A stretch of DNA of 32,319 nucleotides from Bryobacterales bacterium (GCA_003142185.1 PLOR01000060.1:1-32319); one strand, 5' to 3'; positions 1 through 6,693 are shown, counted from the first letter of the stretch. Notes: generated by a model from the letters alone, not told the origin. A program made the numbers and translations.

Positions 1-78
1 GCCACTATTCCGAAACTGCTGAGCGCAAGGGTGCGGCACAGCGATCTTCGCGCGCAGATAAATTCATTCAGAATTTAC

Positions 79-107
79 TTGACTGGTGGCGAAGAAAACG
101 CGAATAT
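79..107 (+). promoter_or_regulatory. Possible sigma-70 promoter for the DinB-family gene
   Basis: TTGACT at 79-84 is a good -35 element. It is followed 17 bases later by GAATAT (102-107), a poor -10 that keeps only the important second A and the last T. TATAAA at 105-110 is a better -10 by sequence but lies 20 bases away. The transcript would start shortly before the ribosome binding site of the downstream gene. Confidence 0.35.
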
Positions 108-132
108 AAACCGGAAAGGAACTTCATCACCT

Positions 133-636
133 ATGTTGATTCGTGACGCGCTACTGCCGGAGTTCGATCGGGAAACAGCCATCACTCGCCGCTTGCTGGA
201 GCGGATCCCCGACGGCAAATTGAGCTTCAAGCCCCACCCGAAGTCCATGGACATGGCCTCACTGGCCACTCATATTTGCGAGCTGATTGACTGGACGCCG
301 GAAACCATCGGCAAGGACTCCATCGATCTGGCCAGCTTTGACCCATCGCAACGCAAAATCGTCGCCTCGCGCGCAGAGCTGTTGGAGAAGTTCGACAAGT
401 CCGTCGCCAAAGCGCGCGCCGCGCTGGCCACGGCGGAGGACGCCCAGCTCATGCAGCCGTGGTCGCTCAAGTCGGGCGAGAAAGTGTTCTTCACGATGCC
501 GAAGGTGGCCGTGCTACGCACCTTTGTGTTCAATCACTCGGTGCACCACCGCGGCCAGCTTTCGGTTTACCTGCGCCTCAACGACATCCCCGTGCCGGCC
601 ATGTACGGACCTTCGGCGGACGAGCAAAACTTCTAG
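133..636 (+). CDS. DinB-family putative metal-dependent protein
   Basis: A 167-residue protein of the DinB/YfiT-like four-helix bundle superfamily. These proteins bind a divalent metal through three histidines, and some members are thiol-dependent transferases; the substrate here is unknown. His47 (in LATHICEL) and the C-terminal HSVHHRGQ stretch (His135, His138, His139) supply the expected triad. The sequence after it (LSVYLRLNDIPVPAMYG) is typical of the family's end. The reading frame is open from position 31, but the ATG at 133 is preferred: it has AAGGA about 12 bases upstream and gives the usual family length of about 165 residues. It converges on purH across a 65-bp gap holding a palindrome. 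Confidence 0.85.
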   Translation: MLIRDALLPEFDRETAITRRLLERIPDGKLSFKPHPKSMDMASLATHICELIDWTPETIGKDSIDLASFDPSQRKIVASRAELLEKFDKSVAKARAALATAEDAQLMQPWSLKSGEKVFFTMPKVAVLRTFVFNHSVHHRGQLSVYLRLNDIPVPAMYGPSADEQNF

Positions 637-672
637 CGTTGGCATCGCGGCGCGGGCCGGGCATGCCCTCGG

Positions 673-697
673 TTGGCAGGTCGGGGACCTGCCTCAC
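673..697. repeat. Palindromic repeat, family 1 (single copy), likely bidirectional terminator
   Basis: GGCAGGTC (675-682) and GACCTGCC (686-693) form a perfect 8-bp stem around a GGG loop, with flanking TT and TCAC. The same 25-base unit occurs twice more, in opposite orientations, at 30600-30659. It sits between the convergent ends of the DinB gene and purH. There is no T run, so any terminator role is an inference from position. Confidence 0.75.
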
Positions 698-701
698 TTA
701 G

Positions 702-2231
702 TTAGTGGCGGAAATGGCGCACGCCGGTGAACACCATCGCGGCACCCAGGCGGTCGGCGGCGTCGATCACTTCCTGGTCGCGCACGCTCCCGCCGGGCTG
801 AATGAACGCGGTCGCGCCGTTCTTCACGGCCTCTTCCAAGCCATCGGCGAAAGGAAAGAACGCGTCGGATGCAACCACCGTTCCGGCCAGCGGCAGCACC
901 GCTTTCATGGCGCCAATTTTGACCGAGTCGACGCGGCTCATTTGCCCCGCGCCCACTCCCGCGGTTTGCCCGGCGCGGGTGTACACAATCGCGTTCGACT
1001 TGACGTGCTTGGCCACCACCCAGCCGAACGCTAACGCGCGCCATTCCTCTTCGGTCGGCGCGCGCTTGGTCTTCACCACCGCCGCCGCGCGGTCCATCGT
1101 GACGCGGTCCGCCCGCTGCACCAGAAAACCGCCTGTGATCGACTTCACGACGAAGCGGTCCAGCCCGGGCGCGATCTTCATCAGCCGCAGGTTTTTCTTG
1201 GCCGCCAGCACCGCCAGCGCTTCCGGCTCGTAATCCGGCGCGGCCACGGCCTCTACAAACAGCTTCGCGATCTCGCGCGCGGTCTCGACATCCACTATCC
1301 GGTTGATGCCAACCACGCCGCCGTACGCCGAAACCGGATCGCATTCGAGCGCCTTGCGCCACGCCTCCACCAGCGTCGCCTGCTCGGCGCAGCCGCACGG
1401 ATTGGTGTGTTTGATGATGGCCACGGCGGGGTCCGCGAATTCGAGCGCCAACTGCCACGCCGCATCCAGATCCACCAGGTTGTTGTAAGACAGCTCCTTG
1501 CCCTGCAACTGCTGCGCGCCGGCAATTCCCTGCCCCGCTCGACCGTAGAGCGCCGCCGGCTGGTGCGGGTTCTCGCCGTAGCGCAGGTCCATCACCTTGG
1601 GCGCGCGCAGCGCCAGGTCTTCCGGCAACTCGCCCGCCGCATCTTCCTGCTCGAGGCGCGCGCTGATGGCGGCGTCGTAATCGGCCGTGGTGCGAAACGC
1701 TTTCTTGGCGAGCCGCCAATGCGTGGCCGGCTTGAGCTCGCCGCCATTCGCGCGCAGCTCGGCCGCAATCGCTTCATAATCGTCCGGCGAAACCACCACG
1801 GCCACGTCGTGATAATTCTTCGCCGCCGCGCGGATCATGCTGGGACCGCCGATATCGATGTTCTCGATCAGCTCCGCGCGCGCCACGCCGGCTTTGCGCG
1901 CCGCGTCTTCAAACCGATACAGATTCACCACCACCATATCGATCGGCAGGATGCCGTGTTCGGCGATCGCGCGCATGTGCGCCGGGTTGCCGCGAATGGC
2001 CAGGATGCCGCCCGCCACATGCGGGTCGAGCGTCTTCACACGCCCGTCGAGCATCTCGGGAAATCCGGTCACTTCCGCCACGTCCTTCACCGGCACGCCG
2101 CCCTCGCGAATCAGCCGGGCCGTTCCCCCGGTGGAAATGATCTCCGCTCCAATGGCATGGAGCGCCGCGGCGAATTCCAGGACGCCGGACTTGTCGGTCA
2201 CGCTCATCAAAACGCGCTGAATTCTAGCCAT
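702..2231 (-). CDS. purH: Bifunctional AICAR transformylase / IMP cyclohydrolase
   Basis: Catalyses the last two steps of purine synthesis: formylation of AICAR using 10-formyl-THF, then ring closure to IMP. The N-terminal IMP cyclohydrolase domain (about 1-195) shows SVTDKSG, STGGTARL and GFPEMLDGRVKTL. The C-terminal transformylase domain has the catalytic Lys-His in IIKHTNPCG, plus KSNAIVY and DAFFPFADG, and ends in the usual VFTGVRHF. At 509 residues the length is normal. The ATG at 2231 is chosen over an upstream GTG at 2240 because it aligns with the start of other PurH proteins; neither has a convincing ribosome binding site. One oddity is position 69, in the usually conserved KTLHP motif: it reads Asp instead of His, while Lys66 is kept. 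Confidence 0.97.
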   Translation of the reverse strand: MARIQRVLMSVTDKSGVLEFAAALHAIGAEIISTGGTARLIREGGVPVKDVAEVTGFPEMLDGRVKTLDPHVAGGILAIRGNPAHMRAIAEHGILPIDMVVVNLYRFEDAARKAGVARAELIENIDIGGPSMIRAAAKNYHDVAVVVSPDDYEAIAAELRANGGELKPATHWRLAKKAFRTTADYDAAISARLEQEDAAGELPEDLALRAPKVMDLRYGENPHQPAALYGRAGQGIAGAQQLQGKELSYNNLVDLDAAWQLALEFADPAVAIIKHTNPCGCAEQATLVEAWRKALECDPVSAYGGVVGINRIVDVETAREIAKLFVEAVAAPDYEPEALAVLAAKKNLRLMKIAPGLDRFVVKSITGGFLVQRADRVTMDRAAAVVKTKRAPTEEEWRALAFGWVVAKHVKSNAIVYTRAGQTAGVGAGQMSRVDSVKIGAMKAVLPLAGTVVASDAFFPFADGLEEAVKNGATAFIQPGGSVRDQEVIDAADRLGAAMVFTGVRHFRH

Positions 2232-2342
2232 CCCTGCCACGATAACAGACTTGCACCGCGGCCTCGTGGACCGCAGTAGATCCGATGCGTTGCGGAGCCG
2301 CGGCGGTCTCGTTGGTCTTTTGGGCCCGGGTCCGCATGTCGG

Positions 2343-2360
2343 CCAGTTGTGGCAAACTGG
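2343..2360. promoter_or_regulatory. Small inverted repeat upstream of the first nucleotidyltransferase/HEPN pair
   Basis: CCAGTT (2343-2348) and AACTGG (2355-2360) are perfect inverted arms around a 6-base loop. The site lies just before the GAGGG ribosome binding site of the nucleotidyltransferase gene. Toxin-antitoxin operons often carry an operator here, so autoregulation is a reasonable guess. The rest of the 143-bp divergent gap with purH shows no clear promoter. Confidence 0.3.
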
Positions 2361-2374
2361 GTGAGGGACGAACC

Positions 2375-2728
2375 ATGGCTCTCGATCACGCCGCTGTTTT
2401 CAAGACTCCCACGGCCGGCGATGCCGCTTTGTCCGAGGTGGTGCGCCGTCTGGTGGAAGCGTACCGTCCGGAGCGCATCTACCTGTTCGGTTCCGTTGCC
2501 AGGGGAGACGCCGGGCCGGACAGCGACTACGACATTATGGTCGTCGTGCCTGACGACGCGCCACCCGAACTCCGCCGCAGCCGCGCTGCCTATGTTGCGC
2601 TCTGGGGCACCGGGGTTGCCTCCGACGTGTTGGTTTGGACCGCCAGCCAGTTCGATAGCCGCTTGCATTTGGCCGCGTCCCTGCCGGCCACTGTCATTCG
2701 CGAGGGAAGACTCCTCCATGCGGCATGA
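2375..2728 (+). CDS. MNT-type minimal nucleotidyltransferase (putative antitoxin)
   Basis: A 117-residue minimal nucleotidyltransferase. LFGSVARGDAGPDSDYD fits the GSX10DXD signature: Gly39-Ser40 and metal-binding Asp51 and Asp53. A third acidic residue is probably Asp84 in VASDVLV. Proteins of this type paired with HEPN partners can act as antitoxins that nucleotidylate the HEPN toxin, as shown for MntA/HepT; activity here is inferred from motifs and pairing. The ATG at 2375 has GAGGGA 8 bases upstream and is preferred to the longer open frame from 2285. Its last 11 bases overlap the HEPN gene that follows. Confidence 0.85.
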   Translation: MALDHAAVFKTPTAGDAALSEVVRRLVEAYRPERIYLFGSVARGDAGPDSDYDIMVVVPDDAPPELRRSRAAYVALWGTGVASDVLVWTASQFDSRLHLAASLPATVIREGRLLHAA

Positions 2729-3155
2729 TCCCGCCCTCGTCGCCGAGGTGCGCGCCTGGCTTTCGAAGGGGGGCAAGGATCTGGCGGCCGCCCAATATGA
2801 ATTGCAGGCAGACCCGCCGTTCACCGATGACATTGTCTTTCACGCTCAGCAGGCTGCGGAGAAATCTCTGAAAGCGTTCCTGTCGTGGCATCGCGTTCCG
2901 TTCCGCAAAACGCACAACCTGATCGAATTGGGAGAAGCGTGTTGCCAGATCGATCGCAGCTTGGACCCGTTGCTTCGCCGGGCGGCGCCGCTCACCGAGT
3001 ATGCCTGGAAGTTCCGCTATCCGGGTGATCCCGATGAGGCAACCGCAGAAGAGGCCACAGAGGCCCTGGCGACGGCGCGCGAGGTCTTTGACATGGTGCT
3101 GCGGTGTTTGCCACCCGATGTTCCGCTCGATAACGGAGTCACGCCACAGCCTTGA
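2718..3155 (+). CDS. HEPN-domain protein, partner of the upstream nucleotidyltransferase
   Basis: A 145-residue all-alpha HEPN protein of the PF05168/COG2250 type. The family core is visible as FHAQQAAEKSLKAFL (41-55) followed by KTHNLIELG (64-72), and later YAWKFRYPGD. It lacks the RX4HXY ribonuclease motif of HepT toxins, so whether it is an active RNase or has another role is uncertain. The start ATG lies inside the end of the nucleotidyltransferase gene (11-base overlap), with GAGGGA about 10 bases upstream, so the two are probably translationally coupled. The pair is a likely toxin-antitoxin or nucleotide-sensing module. Confidence 0.83.
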   Translation: MRHDPALVAEVRAWLSKGGKDLAAAQYELQADPPFTDDIVFHAQQAAEKSLKAFLSWHRVPFRKTHNLIELGEACCQIDRSLDPLLRRAAPLTEYAWKFRYPGDPDEATAEEATEALATAREVFDMVLRCLPPDVPLDNGVTPQP

Positions 3156-3176
3156 GCGGCCGCAACAGCTCTTTTT
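3154..3176 (+). terminator. Weak terminator-like hairpin after the HEPN gene
   Basis: GAGC (3154-3157) can pair with GCTC (3168-3171), followed by a run of T to 3176. The stem is only 4 bp and overlaps the stop codon of the HEPN gene, so efficiency is doubtful. Confidence 0.25.
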
Positions 3177-3257
3177 CGGGGACGAAACTCCCGATTGAAA
3201 GCGGGCGGAGCGCGTCACAAATCGAGAGCATGGAAGCCGGAAGGACCACTCAAAATA

Positions 3258-3295
3258 CTTCTCCATGATATTATACTAAAATATAACTAGAGAAG
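3258..3295 (+). promoter_or_regulatory. AT-rich promoter/operator candidate before mazE
   Basis: An AT-rich island in GC-rich surroundings. It contains TATTAT (3269-3274) and TATACT (3272-3277) as -10 candidates and a near-palindromic core at 3268-3285. CTTCTC (3258-3263) and GAGAAG (3290-3295) form matching outer arms. MazE-type antitoxins bind such palindromes to repress their own operon, so a combined promoter and operator is likely. No good -35 is visible. Confidence 0.45.
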
Positions 3296-3301
3296 AGCGT
3301 C

Positions 3302-3559
3302 ATGCACACCACCCATCTGCGGAAGGTCGGCGGCTCGGTCATGCTGGCGGTGCCGCCGGCGCTGCTCGATATCTTGAACTTGCAAGCGGGTGCCACGGTC
3401 GGCATCGCGGTTGAACGCGGGCGTATCGTTGTCGAGCCACAGCGGCGGCGCCGCTATAGCTTGAAGGAGTTGCTCGCCCAATGCGATCCCAAGGCGCGGC
3501 GCGGCAAGGAACAGCGGGATTGGCTCGATAGCAAGCCCTTGGGCGGCGAGCTTCTCTGA
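3302..3559 (+). CDS. mazE: MazE/ChpS-type antitoxin (AbrB-like DNA-binding)
   Basis: An 85-residue antitoxin. Residues 6-45 are a SpoVT/AbrB swapped-hairpin DNA-binding domain (LRKVGGSVMLAVPPALL, then LNLQAGATV and IVVEP). The C-terminal part carries RRYSLKELLAQCD, which closely resembles the toxin-binding tail of E. coli ChpS. It should bind and neutralise the toxin encoded next and repress the operon. It is translated from the ATG at 3302 with a purine-rich AGAGAAGAG upstream. The stop codon overlaps the start of mazF by one base (TGATG), indicating coupling. Confidence 0.88.
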   Translation: MHTTHLRKVGGSVMLAVPPALLDILNLQAGATVGIAVERGRIVVEPQRRRRYSLKELLAQCDPKARRGKEQRDWLDSKPLGGELL

Positions 3560-3891
3560 TGAAGCGCGGCGAAATCTGGCTCGTCAGTCTCGATCCTACG
3601 TCGGGACACGAGCAAAAAGGCCGCCGTCCGGTGCTGATCGTATCGCCGGAGGCCTTCAACCGGATCACGAAAGTTCCCGTAGTTCTTCCGATCACGAGCG
3701 GTGGTAATTTCGCGCGGATAGCGGGCTTCGCCGTACCGCTGACGGACGCCGGGACCAAAACGACGGGAGTTGTCCGGTGCGACCAGCCGCGCGCTCTCGA
3801 TCTCGCCGCGCGCCGGGGCAGGAAGCTGGAGATCATTCCCGGCGCCGTCATGGACGAGGTGCTGGCGAGGGTGTCGCCGATATTTGAGTGA
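3559..3891 (+). CDS. mazF: MazF/ChpB-type mRNA interferase toxin
   Basis: A 110-residue toxin of the PemK/MazF family, which cleaves single-stranded mRNA at short sequence motifs. The N-terminus MKRGEIWLVSLDP, the following GHEQKGRRPVLIVSP, and TSGGNFARIAGFAVPL match the E. coli ChpB subgroup better than MazF itself. VVRCDQPRALDL holds the region carrying conserved core residues. The length is normal and the gene looks intact. It overlaps mazE by one base. Cleavage specificity cannot be read from sequence. Confidence 0.9.
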   Translation: MKRGEIWLVSLDPTSGHEQKGRRPVLIVSPEAFNRITKVPVVLPITSGGNFARIAGFAVPLTDAGTKTTGVVRCDQPRALDLAARRGRKLEIIPGAVMDEVLARVSPIFE

Positions 3892-3900
3892 AGGTGCGGG

Positions 3901-3927
3901 GTTGGCAGGCGAAAGCGCCTGCCCCAC
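3901..3927. repeat. Palindromic repeat, family 2
   Basis: GGCAGGCG (3904-3911) and CGCCTGCC (3916-3923) form a perfect 8-bp stem with an AAAG tetraloop, flanked by GTT and CCAC. It lies 9 bases after mazF. Degenerate relatives appear at 5074-5101 and 31714-31737. Confidence 0.65.
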
Positions 3928-4001
3928 TATGACGGCCCGGCACGCGCCGGCACTGAACCGTTAGTCCGTGTCAAGAAACACCCATGACATATTACGTCCG
4001 C

Positions 4002-4123
4002 CGACGTGGCGCGCGCACTCGTGCGTGCCGCGTCGGCACTCGTGCCGACGCTGGGGGCCGTAGAAGCGAAGACGCGTCGAGATAAGTCTCGACGCTGCAC
4101 GCACGAGTGCGTGCGCCACGTCG
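4002..4123. repeat. Nested palindromic repeat element, family 3
   Basis: A 122-bp structure of palindromes within a palindrome. The outer arms 4002-4027 and 4098-4123 match at 25 of 26 positions in inverted orientation. Inside are GTCGGCAC/GTGCCGAC (4033-4050) with a 2-base loop and GCGTCGAGA/TCTCGACGC (4074-4095) with a TAAG loop. The left half (4004-4051) recurs with about 5 differences at 26594-26640, so this is a dispersed element and not a local accident. The gap between mazF and hepT (3892-4317) contains no supported gene. Confidence 0.7.
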
Positions 4124-4182
4124 TAACAGCGAGTTATCCTGACGAGCCGACGAGCCGACAGGCCAGCCCACCCAAACGCACG

Positions 4183-4227
4183 AAAGCCGCCGGCGGCTCC
4201 GGGATTTCCAGCGCCGCCCGCGGCTTT
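4183..4227. terminator. Bidirectional terminator-like hairpin between mazF and hepT
   Basis: AAAGCCGC...GGCGGC (4183-4197) pairs with 4213-4227 as a 15-bp stem with a single mismatch and a 15-base loop. On the plus strand it ends in CTTTT, on the minus strand in CTTTC. The stem base resembles that of the ribosomal operon terminator at 5102-5150. It probably separates the convergent mazEF and mntA-hepT operons. Confidence 0.5.
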
Positions 4228-4317
4228 TCACAAGCAGGAAAACTGGGGACGGGACGTTGACGTCGGCTGGTCCTGGCGCCGTCAAACGCGGGGCGGCGCA
4301 GGGTCCACACCGATTTG

Positions 4318-4671
4318 TCAGGCGGGCGGAGAATCGAACTCGGCATCGAGAACGGCGGCGACCTGGCAGCGCAGCACGGGAACCTGTTTGACGGCTGCCA
4401 GCCATACCACGCCCCAATCGATGCCGAAGTACGCGTGGACCAGAATATTGCGGAAAGCGATGATCTCCGGCCAAGGGATTTCAGGATGCCGCGACCGCAG
4501 GTCCGCGGAGACGCGTGCGGCTGCCTCGCCAATCACGGCCAACTTCTGTACGACGGCGCTGCCGACGAGGTCGGACTCGCGGAATTCCGCCGGGGTCAGG
4601 CCGAGGATGAACCGGGCAATCGAATCGGAGGCTTCACAGATGTCGCGCAGGTACAGTTCTTCACGCCGCAT
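4318..4671 (-). CDS. hepT: HepT-like HEPN ribonuclease toxin (DUF86)
   Basis: A 117-residue HEPN protein of the DUF86/HepT family. FRNILVHAY gives a complete RX4HXY motif (Arg74, His79, Tyr81). Arg and His are the RNase residues, and the Tyr is the residue nucleotidylated by MntA in characterised HepT/MntA pairs. The N-terminal YLRDICEASDSI helix and VVQKLAVIGEAA are also typical. The ATG at 4671 is chosen because it lies at the family start and overlaps the mntA end by 11 bases; the frame stays open to 4701. The toxin appears intact. Confidence 0.9.
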   Translation of the reverse strand: MRREELYLRDICEASDSIARFILGLTPAEFRESDLVGSAVVQKLAVIGEAAARVSADLRSRHPEIPWPEIIAFRNILVHAYFGIDWGVVWLAAVKQVPVLRCQVAAVLDAEFDSPPA

Positions 4672-4966
4672 ACAGCGGGAGAGCCTCGCTGAGAATGGCA
4701 TCCCGCAGGAGCGGCCTAAGGGCTGGCTTAGAAACCAGATCCACCTTGCGGCCCAGCAGCTCGGAGAGCGCCAGCATCAAGCCGGCGTATTCGATGAAGC
4801 CGATTTCCGCTTCCGGGCGGAATTCCACCAGCAGGTCCACGTCGCTGTCGGGCCGCAACTCGCCCCGCGCGGCCGAACCAAACATCGCCAACCGCTCGAC
4901 CTGGAAGCGGCGGCAGACGGCGGCCAGTTGCACCGCGTCGATGTCGATGTTTGGTGTGCCTGGCAT
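4661..4966 (-). CDS. mntA: MntA-like nucleotidyltransferase antitoxin
   Basis: A 101-residue minimal nucleotidyltransferase. MFGSAARGELRPDSDVDLL matches GSX10DXD exactly (Gly30-Ser31, Asp42, Asp44), and Asp76 in GRKVDLVSK is the likely third metal ligand. In the studied HepT/MntA system the antitoxin transfers AMP to the toxin tyrosine and silences it. It is the first gene of a two-gene minus-strand operon with hepT. A TAGGG sits just before the ATG at 4966. Sequence identity to the plus-strand nucleotidyltransferase at 2375 is low outside the motif, so this is not a recent duplication. Confidence 0.9.
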   Translation of the reverse strand: MPGTPNIDIDAVQLAAVCRRFQVERLAMFGSAARGELRPDSDVDLLVEFRPEAEIGFIEYAGLMLALSELLGRKVDLVSKPALRPLLRDAILSEALPLYAA

Positions 4967-5073
4967 AGCGCCCTACAGAACCCATTATGGCGCAAGCGGG
5001 CCAGTCACGGCTCAGGGCGAAGCATCGCCGCTATTTGAGTGAGCGGTCCAAAGAAAAGCCGAGACGAATCCCG

Positions 5074-5101
5074 GTTCGGCAGGCAAGACTGCCCGCGCCA
5101 C
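5074..5101. repeat. Degenerate palindromic repeat, family 2-like
   Basis: GGCAG (5078-5082) and CTGCC (5089-5093) form a short stem within a GTT...CCAC frame, like the element at 3901-3927. It lies between mntA and the ribosomal operon terminator. The 4967-5171 gap holds this, the terminator and no supported gene. Confidence 0.35.
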
Positions 5102-5150
5102 AAAAAAAGCCGCGGGTGGCGCCGGAGTGACCGGCGCGAGTCCGCGGCTT
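5102..5150 (-). terminator. Rho-independent terminator of the ribosomal protein operon
   Basis: Read on the minus strand, AAGCCGCGG pairs with CCGCGGCTT and an inner GCGCCGG pairs with CCGGCGC, giving a long two-part stem. It is followed by seven T. It lies 22 bases after the rplQ stop codon and is the clearest intrinsic terminator in the window. Confidence 0.9.
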
Positions 5151-5171
5151 CAGAGCAAAGCTTGCGACGAA

Positions 5172-5633
5172 CTATTCCTTCTCGCCCTTCTTGCCTTCTT
5201 CCGAATCGAGGCCTTGCTGGCGGGCTTTTAGACGGTCTTCCTTGCGCTTGGCGCGGTCGGCGGCGCGCTTGACGAGTTCGGAGCCTACCAGCTCGATCAT
5301 CGCGACCTCGGCGCCATCGCCCTTGCGCGGGCCCAGGCGCGTGATGCGGGTGTAGCCGCCGCTGCGCTGGCCGAAGCGCGTGCCCAGCGTATCGAACAAC
5401 TTCTTCACCGAAGCCGGCGTGCGCAGCGTCATCGCCGCCTGGCGGCGGGAAGCCAGCGTGTCCTTCTTAGCCAGCGTGATCATCTTCTCGACCAGCGGTC
5501 TGACTGCCTTGGCCTTGGTTACGGTGGTGACCATGCGCTCGGTTTCGATCATGCTGGTGCAGAGATTGCGCAACAGCGAATTGCGGCTATCCACCGGCCG
5601 CTTGAGTTTGAATCCGCCAACCCTGTGTCTCAT
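5172..5633 (-). CDS. rplQ: 50S ribosomal protein bL17
   Basis: bL17 sits near the peptide exit tunnel of the large subunit. MRHRVGGFKLKRPVDSR at the N-terminus, the internal ITLAKKDTLASRRQA and GGYTRITRLGPRKGD are diagnostic. At 153 residues it is longer than the 120-130 usual because of a charged C-terminal tail (about residues 119-153, rich in Lys, Arg and Glu). It is the last gene of the long operon, 3 bases after rpoA, and is followed by the terminator at 5102-5150. Confidence 0.97.
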   Translation of the reverse strand: MRHRVGGFKLKRPVDSRNSLLRNLCTSMIETERMVTTVTKAKAVRPLVEKMITLAKKDTLASRRQAAMTLRTPASVKKLFDTLGTRFGQRSGGYTRITRLGPRKGDGAEVAMIELVGSELVKRAADRAKRKEDRLKARQQGLDSEEGKKGEKE

Positions 5634-5636
5634 GTG

Positions 5637-6683
5637 CTATTCCCCAACCTGGTCCTGAAGATCGTCCTCGGGGCCGTAATCGGCCGCCAGCGGGACCGCC
5701 GACTGCGGCGGCGTCACCAGCCGGCCATGGGCGTCAATCCGCATGCCGAGCGATAACCCCATGTTGGCCAGGATTTCCTTGATTTCGTTCAGCGACTTGC
5801 GGCCGAAGTTCTTGGTCCGCAACATTTCCGCTTCGGTCTTCTGCACCAGTTCGCCGATGGTCTGAATGTTGGCGTTCTTGAGGCAGTTGTAGGAGCGCAC
5901 GCTCAGCTCGAGTTCCTCGACCGAACGGTTGAGCACTTCGCCCATCTTGTCGAGGCCGCGCTCGGCGATCTCTTCGGCCTGCTCCGGCGTCTCCTCGAAG
6001 TTGATGAAGATCGTCATGTGGTCTTTGAGCAGCTTGGCGGCGTAGCCGACGGAATCCTGTGGCGAAACGGCGCCGTTGGTCCACACTTCGAGCGTCAGCT
6101 TGTCGTAATCGGTCATCTGGCCGAGCCGCGCGGCCTCCACCTGGAAGGTCACTTTGCGCACGGGAGAATGCACCGAATCGATGGGGATGTAACCGAGCGC
6201 CAGGTCTTCGTCGAAATTCTTATCCGCGCTGACGTAGCCGCGGCCGGTTTTGAGGCGCATTTCGATGTTCAGCTTGCCGCCCTCGCTCACGGTGGCGATG
6301 TGAACGTCGCGATCGAGCACTTCCACGTCGGCGTCGGCTTCGATCTGGCCGCTGCGCACGGGGCCTGGAGTTTCCACGTTCAGGCGCACGGTCTTGACGC
6401 TATCCCCGCTGAGCTTGAAGGGAATCTGTTTGAGGTTGAGGATGATGTCGGTGGCGTCTTCAACGACGCCCGGTATCGGGCTGAATTCATGCTCGACGCC
6501 TTCGATGCGCACGGCGGTAATGGCCGCGCCTTCAATGGAGCTCAGCAGCACGCGCCGCAAGCCGTTGCCGATGGTGGTGCCGAAGCCGCGCTGGAACGGC
6601 TGGGCGGTGAACATGCCATACCGCTCGGTGAGAGTATCGGTATTGGCGACCAAACGTTTCGGTTTCTGAAAGCCCTTGAACAT
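5637..6683 (-). CDS. rpoA: RNA polymerase alpha subunit
   Basis: The 348-residue alpha subunit that dimerises to start RNA polymerase assembly. The N-terminal domain carries [19 protein letters not shown], the dimerisation and beta-contact region. A flexible linker leads to the C-terminal domain ([19 protein letters not shown], then [14 protein letters not shown]), which contacts UP elements and activators. A short acidic tail follows. AGGAG lies 6 bases before the ATG, directly next to a heptad repeat array that fills the gap to rpsD. A separate promoter for rpoA is not evident. Confidence 0.98.
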   Translation of the reverse strand: MFKGFQKPKRLVANTDTLTERYGMFTAQPFQRGFGTTIGNGLRRVLLSSIEGAAITAVRIEGVEHEFSPIPGVVEDATDIILNLKQIPFKLSGDSVKTVRLNVETPGPVRSGQIEADADVEVLDRDVHIATVSEGGKLNIEMRLKTGRGYVSADKNFDEDLALGYIPIDSVHSPVRKVTFQVEAARLGQMTDYDKLTLEVWTNGAVSPQDSVGYAAKLLKDHMTIFINFEETPEQAEEIAERGLDKMGEVLNRSVEELELSVRSYNCLKNANIQTIGELVQKTEAEMLRTKNFGRKSLNEIKEILANMGLSLGMRIDAHGRLVTPPQSAVPLAADYGPEDDLQDQVGE

Positions 6684-6693
6684 AGAATCTCCT

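Noticed and set aside
2285-2374. An upstream start for the nucleotidyltransferase
   Set aside because: The extra 30 residues are not family-like and the ATG at 2375 has a good GAGGGA ribosome binding site.
4141-4157. Short direct repeat GACGAGCC(GA) in tandem
   Set aside because: Only two 8-base units; too short to separate from chance in GC-rich sequence.
3892-4317. Search for an extra small gene or an insertion sequence between mazF and hepT
   Set aside because: Only palindromes are present; the short frames there encode repeat sequence, and no transposase or target-site duplication was found.
4661-4966. Recent duplication of the plus-strand nucleotidyltransferase/HEPN pair
   Set aside because: The two nucleotidyltransferases share only the GSX10DXD core, and the HEPN proteins belong to different families, so the pairs have separate origins.
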